The notes beneath the pieces are model-generated. The model did not search any database. It worked only from the letters and a program-made list of their open reading frames with translations, and was not told the origin of the DNA. Below are positions 54,936 through 64,000 of a DNA stretch of 64,000 nucleotides, piece by piece (position 1 is the first letter of the stretch; each line of letters begins with the position of its first letter). The position numbers and the translations under genes are program-made. The stretch is from Lasiosphaeria ovina (Eukaryota > Ascomycota > Sordariomycetes > Sordariales > Lasiosphaeriaceae): contig JAULSN010000008.1 of NCBI GenBank assembly GCA_033439765.1, positions 2,294,001 to 2,358,000 on the forward strand. The letters are read 5' to 3'.

Positions 54936-56104
54936 ATGGCTCACTCACGCCCGAATCGTCTAATGGCCCGCCATGGCAGTAGTGCCTTACGATTTCTTGT
55001 CTGTCGCCCTTCTCCTCCTCCAGCCTCTAGATCGCAGCTTCTCTCATCACCGCCATTCGCAGTCCGTCTGAGCTCCAGCAGGGCGACAGACGGCAGCTCG
55101 TCGTCTCTGCTGCCGCCGCCGCCGCCGCCCTCGAGATGGATCACCGAGCTCCGTACTCGCGTCGGCAGGTGCATCAGCTTCGGCTGTGACAACCAGCAGA
55201 TATCGCGGGCGGCGGCTGTCGCCCGTGCGATCGCTCTTGAATGGAGGGACTTGCTGGCCGGGAGCGAAGGCTTCCTGACGGGCGGCCGGCGCGGGCTCGA
55301 CCGGCAAAAGATCGCCTGGGGGGAGATGGACAGCTTTGTAAGCGACTGACTGACCCCTTTACTAAACTCGGCACTTGGTATAAACAACAGGCCGAGCCAT
55401 TTTCTCTAACCACTTGCTTTGCCGGCCAGGGGCACGTCAACAACGTCAACTACTACCGCTACGCTGAGTCGGCCAGAGTCAACTGGATCACCAACTTCGC
55501 TGTCCATGTTGACCCGGCTCACCGGTCGGAGTGGTCTGAGCTCATGTCTCCCAAGGCGACGGGGCTGATCATGCGCAGTCTCAAGGCCGACTTCAAATTT
55601 GTGGGTGCATGCCTGAAACCCGCTCTCCCCTGTGTACAAGTGTACCGTGACTACTAGTACCTAGCAAGGGGAGGGACGGTGCAGTTTCGATGTCTAGGTA
55701 TCTTGGGTATCTGCTGACCGACTCGCAATCCAATGCAGCCAATGGTCTACCCGGACAACATCTCAGTTTACCACAAGCTGCGGACCAAGCCGGAGAGGGA
55801 CGCGGCGCCGAGCGCCTTCATGCTCGACTGTGTCGTCCTGTCGCACCAGCACCGAAGGATTGCTGCGAGACTGGAGGAGGACATCGTCATCTACGACTAC
55901 AAGGCGGCGAAGAAGGCCAGCATGCCGCCTTTCATGCTGGATCTGTTCGCGGAGACGTACAGACTGCAGGTGGAAGAGACGGCGAGGGCGAGAGGACGGA
56001 TATGGGACCTTATCGCGGCTGTAGAGAGGCTCGAGAAGGAAACGTGGGATCGGGAAGATGCAGTGGAGGACATGGGAAGCTCGAAAGGGGCGCACAAAGT
56101 CTAG
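54936..56104 (+). CDS. hotdog-fold thioesterase, probably mitochondrial
   Basis: Exons 54936-55337, 55430-55600 and 55739-56104 (introns of 92 and 138 bases, both phase 0) give 312 residues. The N-terminus is Arg/Ser-rich and lacks acidic residues (MAHSRPNRLMARHG, then LSSPPFAVRLSSSRA), a likely mitochondrial presequence. After the first splice, FGHVNNVNYYRYAESARVNW is the hallmark start of a 4-hydroxybenzoyl-CoA-thioesterase-like hotdog domain. Second and third segments (LKADFKFPMVYPDNISVYHKL, DIVIYDYKAAKKASMPPFM) complete it. An acidic, coiled C-terminal helix of about 50 residues ends the protein. Predicted role: hydrolysis of acyl-CoA or acyl-ACP thioesters. The usual catalytic Asp after HVNN is replaced by Asn (HVNNVNY), as in other fungal members of this group, so activity is uncertain. 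Confidence 0.83.
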
Positions 56105-59100
56105 GTGTGAGGTTCTTTTGTTTTATGTGCTCTCTTCGGACCCTTTTCTCCTCTATTTTTCTCTATTTGTTTTGCATATAGACCGAACATACAACATCTC
56201 AAGATAACTCAGTTTCCAGCGCACGGTTTTGCCACGAGCAGGGTGCTACTAGCAGCGGGTACCGGACGTACCTATCCGGCCAACCGAAGGCGGAAGGTCG
56301 GGAGTCGGGAGGAGCTGTGCCAAGGTCAAGCTCCGGAGCGAGGGGGCCGGGTTGTCGATACTCGATACCTACCTTGTCTCCAGAGTTGCTTACTCACGGC
56401 CTGTTCAACTTTCCACGGTGCATACCGAGGTACGGAGTAGCTCTGGGGAGAAAAAGAGACCAGAAGAAAGAGACACACTGTCTCGACGCAAGCGTTGCAA
56501 TGAGTGAGATCACAGGTCAAAGCCTTAACAGCCCGAAATAAACCCGGCCAGCAAATGCCATTCTATCCAGCGCGACGTAGCAACCACTCGTGTGTCCAGA
56601 CTACGGTTGAAATCGGGATCGCAAACACGGCTCAGCGAGTCTCAAGAAGAAGACTGTGATTGGCACGGATGAATAGTTTTGTTTTGTGTGCAGTACTGAT
56701 TGTAAACACCTGCCGCCACTCGCATTAAGTTTCCTGCGATATAGGTCAAGGGTGAGATAACGCCCACGGTCCCGGAGGAAGCTCCTTCTTGGGTGTCGAC
56801 GTGATCTAGGCCTGAGACATTGAATGGGCTGCGTCAGGCAGCTTTGCGTCACGGGCTTCGAGAGACACATGCCGACTGAGGCAAGGAATAGCGTCGACAG
56901 ATGTGTGTGATGCCATGATCTGCCACTATCTCACCAACAGTTCAAGAACCCTTCAACTACCCAACTCTGGGCATCTGAGTGAGGTCTAAGTCACCTAGTC
57001 ATTCTTCGGAAGATGGCAACGGGGTAAGGAGATATGTCACTCGGCATCTCACGGAAGGTGGGCGGGACTAGAATCGGCTGTTCAGCAAAAGCCTCACTCG
57101 CAGGGAACCAGTCGTGGACATGGCATGCTCCGCTAGCTCAGGTGCGTGGTGGGGAGAAGGGGGAAACCTGCGCGGGGCAGCGGCCAAGAGATCGTCCAAA
57201 GTTCTTACCCAGGGCCCCTCCAAGGACGGCCCGACCAACCTCCACTCACGTTGAAGAGGGAGACAGCCAACAGGGCGGGCAGCAAGCCGCAAAGGTGATT
57301 CTATGGCTCCGGCTTGCCTCTCTCGAAATGGTGCCATAGATGTGGGGTAATTCCTGCGGCGGGGCCAGAAGCAGTGGAGAAATGTTGTGTTCAAACTTTC
57401 TGTAGGTACGTGACACTCCGTACTCCGTACGACGCTGTAAATTGCAGCTTAGAAACTGGCCAATCCAGCAGGAGGCGTGGGCTCAAATGCCGGCAAGGAG
57501 ACCGCCTCCCTTCCCGTGAAATGCTTGGCAATCGTGGAGGTGGAAGGTAGGTGGAGAGGGATGCTTCCGTTGCAGTGCGTGTAACTCTCTGTTTGGTCAC
57601 CCGCCGTCAATCTCGCCATTCTGTGCGATCCGACTCTGTTATCAGAGAAAATAGACAGAACCAACTCCGGGCGTGACCGCCTTGGTTCTATGTGTCGTGT
57701 GAGGGTAGCACGGTAGGTAGGCATTGTGGGTACGTACTCCGTGAATGTACATGTACCCTACGTCTGTCTGTACTTGCAGCAAACACCAGTTACCGGAAGT
57801 TTGGAGAAATAAGCATCAACCGCCTGTACCGGTGGCTGCAGGACGACGCTGATGTCGTGGTGGCGGCCACACTCAGCGCCACCTGACCGCATCCTGCTTC
57901 GAGCCGGTGAAACAAATTAATTTTAGCTTGGCCGCTGCTTGATTTCCACGCTGACGGTCGGAGGTAAAGCATTTTTGTGGGCAGGCTTCAACGTTCGGCG
58001 GGAGGGGTGGGCTTGCTGGTGAGGGGTGACGAGGGCCAGAAAGCACGCGAGGATCGACATCGTAATTGCCTTGCACCCTCTTTGATGGACCGCTGCATGT
58101 GCCGCAGCGCCCAAGCGCCCACTGTACCTGAACACACCGCCATGCTTCACTCAAAAGAGCGTGATCGATTGGCGATGTTAATGGATGCTAGTTTTGCGTC
58201 GTATACAGGTCAATTCGTGCAGCTCTGGGCAGCCTGTTGAGCATTATTTTGCATCAATAGGGCGTGAGCTTTCCCCGCACCCACCTTCCCTATCGACACA
58301 CACTGGCCTTGTGGAACGTGGGGCGTGACTGCATTGCTCCAAGCTCCGTCCGACGACAGATCGACTACCGAGTGAAACTTAGCATGCTCGTGCTCTCCAT
58401 TCGCACGACAGCACCTATAAACGGGAAGACGGGATCGGATATTTACCTGTAGGAGAACATCAGTACCAAGTCATTACCAGGTTCTGTGCACGCAGAACGC
58501 GGGGTGCGGCCTGAATCCCCTCTTCCGCTATATCGTTGTTTGTCCAAAAGGGGTGATGGGCCTCTGTTTGCTGTGGTGCGGTACGGATATTTCTTCAACA
58601 ACCGGATAGTTCATTGTTGACGGAATGCGCACTGACAATTGCAATCTCTCTGGGAGGTAGTCAGTCAGTCAGCATTGTCTGTGCCCATCCAGCTGGCAAG
58701 GACCCCAATCATCAGTCAGCCCGAATTCATGCTGACTTGGTGAGTTAACGGCTGGGCCTCGCAAAGTGCGTGCGATTCGGACTTAGCCGGCCCTCCCTCC
58801 CTTTGTGAAAATAAAGGGTTAAGCAACATCAGGAGAGCCAGTCCAAATAACATTCAGTGAGTGTTAGGCTATAACAGAAAAGAGAAAGAAAAACACACAA
58901 GAAAATGGGAAAAATAACGGCCCCCATGCGATGCATCGGCTGTCAGACGTTGTGTTGGATTCAGACCATAAGGTGATTCAGGAGAGAAAATGCAAGTACT
59001 AGTCAGCGCCAAGCGTTGGTGGCTACTCCACTCCGGACTCTGCATAGATTTCCAGCACAATATTCAAGCAGCCACTTGACTTGGCCTGTTTGAATCGCTC

Positions 59101-59779
59101 ACTGCGGCCTTGTCTCCCTTGCACTTGTACGAGCACTGGACAGCACCTATGCACCACTCCGTATCATGAGTTGCTATCGTAGCGGGAATGGGGCCACCTA
59201 TTGCCTGCTAATATTAGCCAGACCCCGCCTGAGAAAACTTGAGGATACCAAGTCCCATTTGAGCTCCACTGGCCCCTGTTTCGCAGGTTTGCCCAACATC
59301 AGACTGCGAAGCACTGCTCCAACAAGAATCCGCTCTGCACTGATATAGATGCCCCACCGCATGTACCGCCCAGTTTAGTTACTTCAGTTATCAGCTTGGC
59401 ATGCTCCATTCCGAAAACCTCAGCCTCCAAATCCAAAATCCGCTTTTCTCCTTTTAACTCTCTCCAACCCTGGAAACAGGAGCCTCACCGTTTGGATCGT
59501 ACAACTATCCCAACCCAAGCCACGAACCCGAAACTCAATACCCGGCGCATGACGAACTTGTCGGCATTTCGGTTTTCCCTATTGTGCGATTGCGGGCTGG
59601 CGGTGACGCAGGCCGCGTAACTTTGCGACTCCCCCGGATTGCGGCCGAGGAGGAGGAGAAGGAGGCTTGGTTAGGTTTGGCCGGAGGAAAGAGTCTTTGC
59701 TCGTGCAGCCGCCCCCCCGCAACCGTCTTCAGCAGATGCTGGGCTGGCTCAGAACAAGATTCTGGGTCAGCAGAAGCGT
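56105..59779. other. 3.7 kb intergenic region, no convincing gene
   Basis: Short frames only, with no domain motifs. Simple repeats are minor. Variants of the CCTACCTT/GGTAGGTA motif occur at about 56367 and 57713. The last 400 bases are probably the promoter and leader of the AcrB-like gene. No tRNA recognised. Confidence 0.45.
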
Positions 59780-62728
59780 ATGCCTCGGGCGACAAATTCA
59801 GCAAAGCGACAGCAGGGAGCGAGCAACCAGCGCGACACCAGACACGAAAATGGCCTGGTAGGCCCTGGGAGGCGCGTCGTCAAGCAGAAGAGCCAGGTTC
59901 GGCTCGATGGCAGCCCCAGACCTGCTGTCGACAATGCCGTCGCACCGCCCGTCCTATCCGCGCCCACCGCCGCCAATGGTTTCGCGCCGCATTTCGACGA
60001 CATGCCCCCCGAGCACAAGGCGGCCGAGCTGCTGCGGAGAGAGTCGCTAGGCACCTACTCGGGGTCTTCCTCGACCGACTCCCTGCTGATCCCTCCCGTG
60101 CACTCCGTTCCCGAGGAGGCGCACCGCCGGATCGACGTCAACGATGCGAAGAACAACAACGTCCATCGCGACCCGGGTCCCTTGGACTTGGCCCTCACGG
60201 TGCTCCGATCGTGTCCGATCCACGACACCATCGCCATTCTCATCATCCTCATGCAAGTGTCGCCGGCCGCCTTGGCTACCATCTACATGCTCTTCACACT
60301 TCTCACCTTCGTCCCTCCGGTCACCACGAGCTCCGGCCTCAGCATTGCTGAGATCTTCGACGGCAATCAAGGGACGCCCTCGCTGACGACATTGATCTGC
60401 ATGGACGTGATTATGCTGGGAATATGGCTGTTTCTCTGGGCACCAATGCAGCGGTTTATCCTGGATCTTGCCCAGGTCGTCATCTCGTTGACGCTAGGAG
60501 GGGGAGGCAGCTCGAGAGAGGGCACGACAAATAACATCCTCCTCTGCGTCGCCATTGTGGGCATCTCCCAATGGACGCGTCATGCACGGTGGACTGGCCT
60601 CTCACATCTGGGCTCGATATTTGGATCGAATAGCTTGTTCTCCCTTCGCCCCGAGGACAGCTTCAGCCCGTCCGTTCGGTCTTTCGACAAGAAGGGACCC
60701 TACGGGTGGGTCAGGAGCATCTTGGCCATCCATATTCTCACTCAAGGGCTGGTCCGCTATATCCGAGAGTGGTATCTACGACGCGAGAGGCGCGACTTGC
60801 AGTCCCAGAGCATGTTGGACCCCGAGGCGGGCAAGTCGGTTTCGTTCCCGAGCGAAGGTTCCTCAGATGCCGCCATTATGGCAGCAGACAGCGATGCTCA
60901 TCTGCAAACGAGTGCGGTCACGATTACCACGAAGAAGAGGCGCAAGCAGAGTGCACAGGTCCGAATTCGGCAGCCCCTCTGGGCGGCCCTCGCAAGTACG
61001 AAAATTGTCATGGTTAAAGAGTATGAACTTTCTCATGCGGCCGCCGAATCCGCCGGATCCGACGCCACTGATATTCACAACCTGGGCAATGCGCCGTTCA
61101 ACAAACAGCCTGAGCAAATATGGATCTGCTATGTCGGTTATGATGAGGTCTGCTTCAACACAAGCCACTTTCCAGATTCAGTGGATGTCTCCGAGGACGA
61201 GAGCAAGTCGGGTGTGGACTACGCCAAGCCATTTTACGTCAGGGTGAACAACGCCGTATGGCAACCGACGCGCATCACTCCGATCGAAGACGGCGAGGAG
61301 GAAGACCACCAAGGCACACGCTGGACGGGCGACATATATGGACTCACGCCTTTGTCGAATTACGAATGCGAGTTCATCAGCACTCGAACTGGTGAGATTC
61401 TTTTCTCTACGAGCGTGAGGACCATACAGGCCAAGAGCAAGGATCTTGAAGTCGTATCAAAAACACCCGGAAATCAGCGAGCCCATAACCGCCATGATTC
61501 ACCGGCGACGACCCTCAGAGCTTCCATCGCTGCGGCCGAAGCCAAGCTGGCTGACGAGAAGGCTCGCCTCAAGGCTGTCCGCAAGGATAACAACCGCAAG
61601 ATAAACGCCACGAAGAAGGAGATCGAGAAGCTTGCTGCGGCAGCTCAATCGGCAGGAGGCGACGATGAGAAGTTCAGGCAAAAGGTTGCGCAGAATAACA
61701 TCCAGGAGAAACGGGCCGAGGAATCCATTGCGGAACTTAACGCCGAGCTTAAAGAACTAGAGAGGGTGCCGGAGGAACTTCTCAACCAATACCGTTCTAA
61801 GCAAAGTGCTTGGGCAGCCGAAAAAACTCAGTTCGACAAGGCCCGTTCAGCATTCAAGATCTTCAAGGCGACGATTGACAAGGAGACCAAGTGCCTAGAG
61901 GAGGAGCAAGCCAGTTTGCAAGCGAAACGAAACAAGATTGCCACCCGCATCGCCAAAGTCGACGACGAGCACAACCGCATTACGGATGCAAACGCCAGGG
62001 GTTTGGGTGAGGCTGAGCGTCGCCGACAGGAGCGTGCTGCTCTCGAGTCCGAGATGGCGCGCTCAGAACAGCTTCTCAGAGATCGCATCAATTCTCTACG
62101 TATCGTCAACATTGGGAAACAGGCCCAAGTTCACGAGATGGCGAACCAGATGCAGGCATACTTGTCCAGCTTCCAGGACGATGCTGCGTACGACCCAAGC
62201 TCCCCGTCGAACCAGTATACGTCTGCTCCCTGGAACGTGTCGGCGACGCAGTTCAACGCCCAGCCCATCTGGCCTTCCGCAACATTGCCGCCCCAATCTA
62301 GCTCTATTCTTCCGCCGCCGCATGTCTCATCCTTTCCCAACCTGCTCGCTACCAACCAAAGCACCGCACCACAGCAGAAGACTAGAGGTCGTTCTTCTTC
62401 GATGCTTAGCAACGTTTCAGGCTTCACCCAGTCCACAGAGTCGGACGAGCGCGAGAGCAACGGTCATACGGTAATGGCAACCACCGCGCCGCCGGGCCAC
62501 GCTCACGCTCACCGCAGCGTCTATGGAGCTCCAGGCACCATGACTCGCGGACCTCCAGGCTTTCATTTCTCACACCAGCGGGGTGACGGCTCGGGGTCCG
62601 GATCCGGATCCGGATCTGGTTCTGGTTCTGGTTCTGGTTCGGGATCGGGATTCGCTTCGGAACGCAGTAGCATGCGGTCTGGAAGTGGAAGCGGTGCGAG
62701 CCTCCGGGATGCTGTAAGCCCAGCTTGA
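59780..62728 (+). CDS. acrB: AcrB-like ubiquitination-network membrane/coiled-coil protein
   Basis: A 982-residue single exon. The N-terminus has the family signature RHENGLVGPGRRVVKQKS (about 21-38). Four or five hydrophobic segments follow at about 148-178, 204-224, 228-243, 251-266 and near 310. A beta-type region (about 400-560) then leads to a long coiled coil (about 576-795, rich in Ala/Glu/Lys/Arg). The C-terminal 180 residues are low-complexity and include a pure Gly-Ser repeat of about 12 units. The layout matches Aspergillus nidulans AcrB, a coiled-coil transmembrane protein found genetically to act with the CreB/CreC/CreD deubiquitination pathway in carbon regulation and acriflavine resistance. 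The name rests on motif memory. The ATG at 59780 gives the expected N-terminus. Confidence 0.85.
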   Translation: MPRATNSAKRQQGASNQRDTRHENGLVGPGRRVVKQKSQVRLDGSPRPAVDNAVAPPVLSAPTAANGFAPHFDDMPPEHKAAELLRRESLGTYSGSSSTDSLLIPPVHSVPEEAHRRIDVNDAKNNNVHRDPGPLDLALTVLRSCPIHDTIAILIILMQVSPAALATIYMLFTLLTFVPPVTTSSGLSIAEIFDGNQGTPSLTTLICMDVIMLGIWLFLWAPMQRFILDLAQVVISLTLGGGGSSREGTTNNILLCVAIVGISQWTRHARWTGLSHLGSIFGSNSLFSLRPEDSFSPSVRSFDKKGPYGWVRSILAIHILTQGLVRYIREWYLRRERRDLQSQSMLDPEAGKSVSFPSEGSSDAAIMAADSDAHLQTSAVTITTKKRRKQSAQVRIRQPLWAALASTKIVMVKEYELSHAAAESAGSDATDIHNLGNAPFNKQPEQIWICYVGYDEVCFNTSHFPDSVDVSEDESKSGVDYAKPFYVRVNNAVWQPTRITPIEDGEEEDHQGTRWTGDIYGLTPLSNYECEFISTRTGEILFSTSVRTIQAKSKDLEVVSKTPGNQRAHNRHDSPATTLRASIAAAEAKLADEKARLKAVRKDNNRKINATKKEIEKLAAAAQSAGGDDEKFRQKVAQNNIQEKRAEESIAELNAELKELERVPEELLNQYRSKQSAWAAEKTQFDKARSAFKIFKATIDKETKCLEEEQASLQAKRNKIATRIAKVDDEHNRITDANARGLGEAERRRQERAALESEMARSEQLLRDRINSLRIVNIGKQAQVHEMANQMQAYLSSFQDDAAYDPSSPSNQYTSAPWNVSATQFNAQPIWPSATLPPQSSSILPPPHVSSFPNLLATNQSTAPQQKTRGRSSSMLSNVSGFTQSTESDERESNGHTVMATTAPPGHAHAHRSVYGAPGTMTRGPPGFHFSHQRGDGSGSGSGSGSGSGSGSGSGSGFASERSSMRSGSGSGASLRDAVSPA
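62590..62655 (+). repeat. in-frame Gly-Ser codon repeat
   Basis: Period-6 DNA repeat inside the AcrB-like gene. First GGATCC units, then GGTTCT units, all coding for alternating Gly and Ser. The synonymous block structure suggests slippage of the second half after the first. It should be length-variable between strains without shifting frame. Confidence 0.85.
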
Positions 62729-64000
62729 TGTGTTGGGATGCTTTCTCGTACCCTGGTGATTCTATGGTCGTTGACTTGTGCTCTCGGGCTCTTTGTCGTG
62801 TCTGTCTGTTCCAGACCATTCAATGTGCATCCTGGACATTTGGCCGAAGTGTGTTCCAGTGCCGCAGTTCTGGGTAGATTAGATTGCCGAATGGCGAATG
62901 CAAAAAGTTTCTGACTTCACTTATGACCACTACGATATGCACTCTGCATCACCAGCACCATAGTATATCTTCTCGTTTCCGTACTGATGCTAGCCTCCCA
63001 TTCCAGTGACTTGCTTAGTAACATTGACTCCTCGGATCCCGAAGATACCTATGTGCCACACACTAAATTGACATGATAAAAGTTCGAAGTTGTTGCCTGG
63101 TCGCTCTTATCCTTCTAGTCCTAATGATGTCACTCTGTTACTTCAATGACAGTTAGTAACATTATGTTAAATTTCAGGGATTTCCGCGCATAATTATGTA
63201 TCCGGACCTTGGCCATGTACGCTCTCTGATACCCAAAGCGTGTCATAGAGCAAGATATCAGTCTTTACTATTTGAAGACTTGCAGAAGACAATTAGCAGT
63301 AGGTGTTTTCTTTCGTCTACTCTAAGAGCGACTTCCACAGTTGGATCTATTACCAAAGTGAAATTGCTTATACCCATCACCATGCACACAATAAAATGAA
63401 CATACAGTAAATGTATCCCAATGTACTTCATACTCTTCCCTTTTGCATAACGACGCGCCAAAAGTAAAGAAAGCACCTTGTGGCCACCGACTTGCGGCCT
63501 GATGATCTTTGTTTCGTGATTGCCTGCTTGGGCCGTTGTTCACTTGCCTACCTGGCACATAAGGTAGGGTTAGAGATAAAGATGGGAACTCAGGATTCCA
63601 CCGCAGCCTCTCGGGAGAGTCATATCAATGTCCAAGCACTACTCTAACCTTTAAAGGGATTGTTCTGTCCAGGAGAGCAATCATTGAGCCAAACACAGCA
63701 TCCCTTCTCGTTCTACCGGGTCCGTACGGCAAGCAGCCAGTTTCCCGTCTTCGTCGAGCGTTGGAAGATGGGTGAGCTGGATTTGAAACTTGAAGTGCCA
63801 CTGCCATGACGCTTGCGCTTGCTCGCTCCTTCCCTTTCCGTGAGGCGTGGGTCCGCCCACTGAAGCTGCGCGGGCAGCTGCTCCATCCCTGCCTGCCCTG
63901 CCACCTAAGGTACATAGATCAAGTTTCCGCTTGCTGTTTCCAACAAGAGAGAAGCACCAGTAGCCGAGTCGTCAAGTGCAACTGCTAACATTCTCCAGCG
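62729..64000. other. intergenic to window end
   Basis: No gene supported. AT-rich from about 62930 to 63430. Palindrome-related sequence CACCTAAGGTAC at 63902-63913. Open frames on both strands near 63625-63988 have no recognisable motif. Confidence 0.4.

Overview
The window looks like a chromosome segment of a filamentous ascomycete (Pezizomycotina, probably Sordariomycetes). The evidence is short GT-AG introns of mostly 53-90 bases, no operons, long intergenic spacers rich in simple repeats, and fungal-only families: a Zn2Cys6 regulator, cerato-platanin, an AcrB-type ubiquitin-network protein, a NACHT-ankyrin receptor and a Kre9/Knh1-like membrane protein. I worked out exon structures by hand from splice signals and reading-frame continuity. 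All family assignments come from recognisable motifs, not from a database search.

Left part (0-8 kb): an FAD-dependent aromatic hydroxylase and a stand-alone polyketide-synthase-type thioesterase, both on +, followed by a large RBR-type E3 ubiquitin ligase. From 8 to 20.2 kb the content turns accessory. It holds a diverged 115-base tandem duplication, a broken gene, a NACHT-ankyrin (NLR-like) receptor, a two-exon gene of unknown function, a 25-base minisatellite, a small protein with a D...ExK nuclease-like signature, a MITE-like element of about 200 bases with terminal inverted repeats, and an orphan WD40 propeller with no start codon. This is the most unusual stretch and has the composition of a fungal allorecognition or immunity island.

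From 21.6 to 28.6 kb lies a surface and secretion block: a Kre9/Knh1-like single-pass membrane protein, a six-cysteine small secreted protein with a GC-AG intron, a cerato-platanin, an acyl-protein-thioesterase-like hydrolase with a large acidic insert, and a ribonuclease T2. At 29.9-32 kb is a complete glycyl-tRNA synthetase gene interrupted by one in-frame TAG at a position that is normally Trp.

The right half is mostly housekeeping genes separated by long spacers: a carbohydrate-type Zn2Cys6 regulator (35.8-38.1 kb), a conserved small protein with a microsatellite-filled intron (40.9 kb), the CCR4 deadenylase (43.6-45.9 kb), a class I methyltransferase (50.7 kb), a short LYR-family protein split over three small exons (53.8-54.3 kb), a mitochondrial-type hotdog thioesterase (54.9 kb) and the AcrB-like protein (59.8-62.7 kb). 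The spacers of 32-35.8, 38-40.9, 46-50.7 and 56-59.8 kb show no convincing gene. Many of them share a short palindromic motif of the TACCTnAGGTA type.
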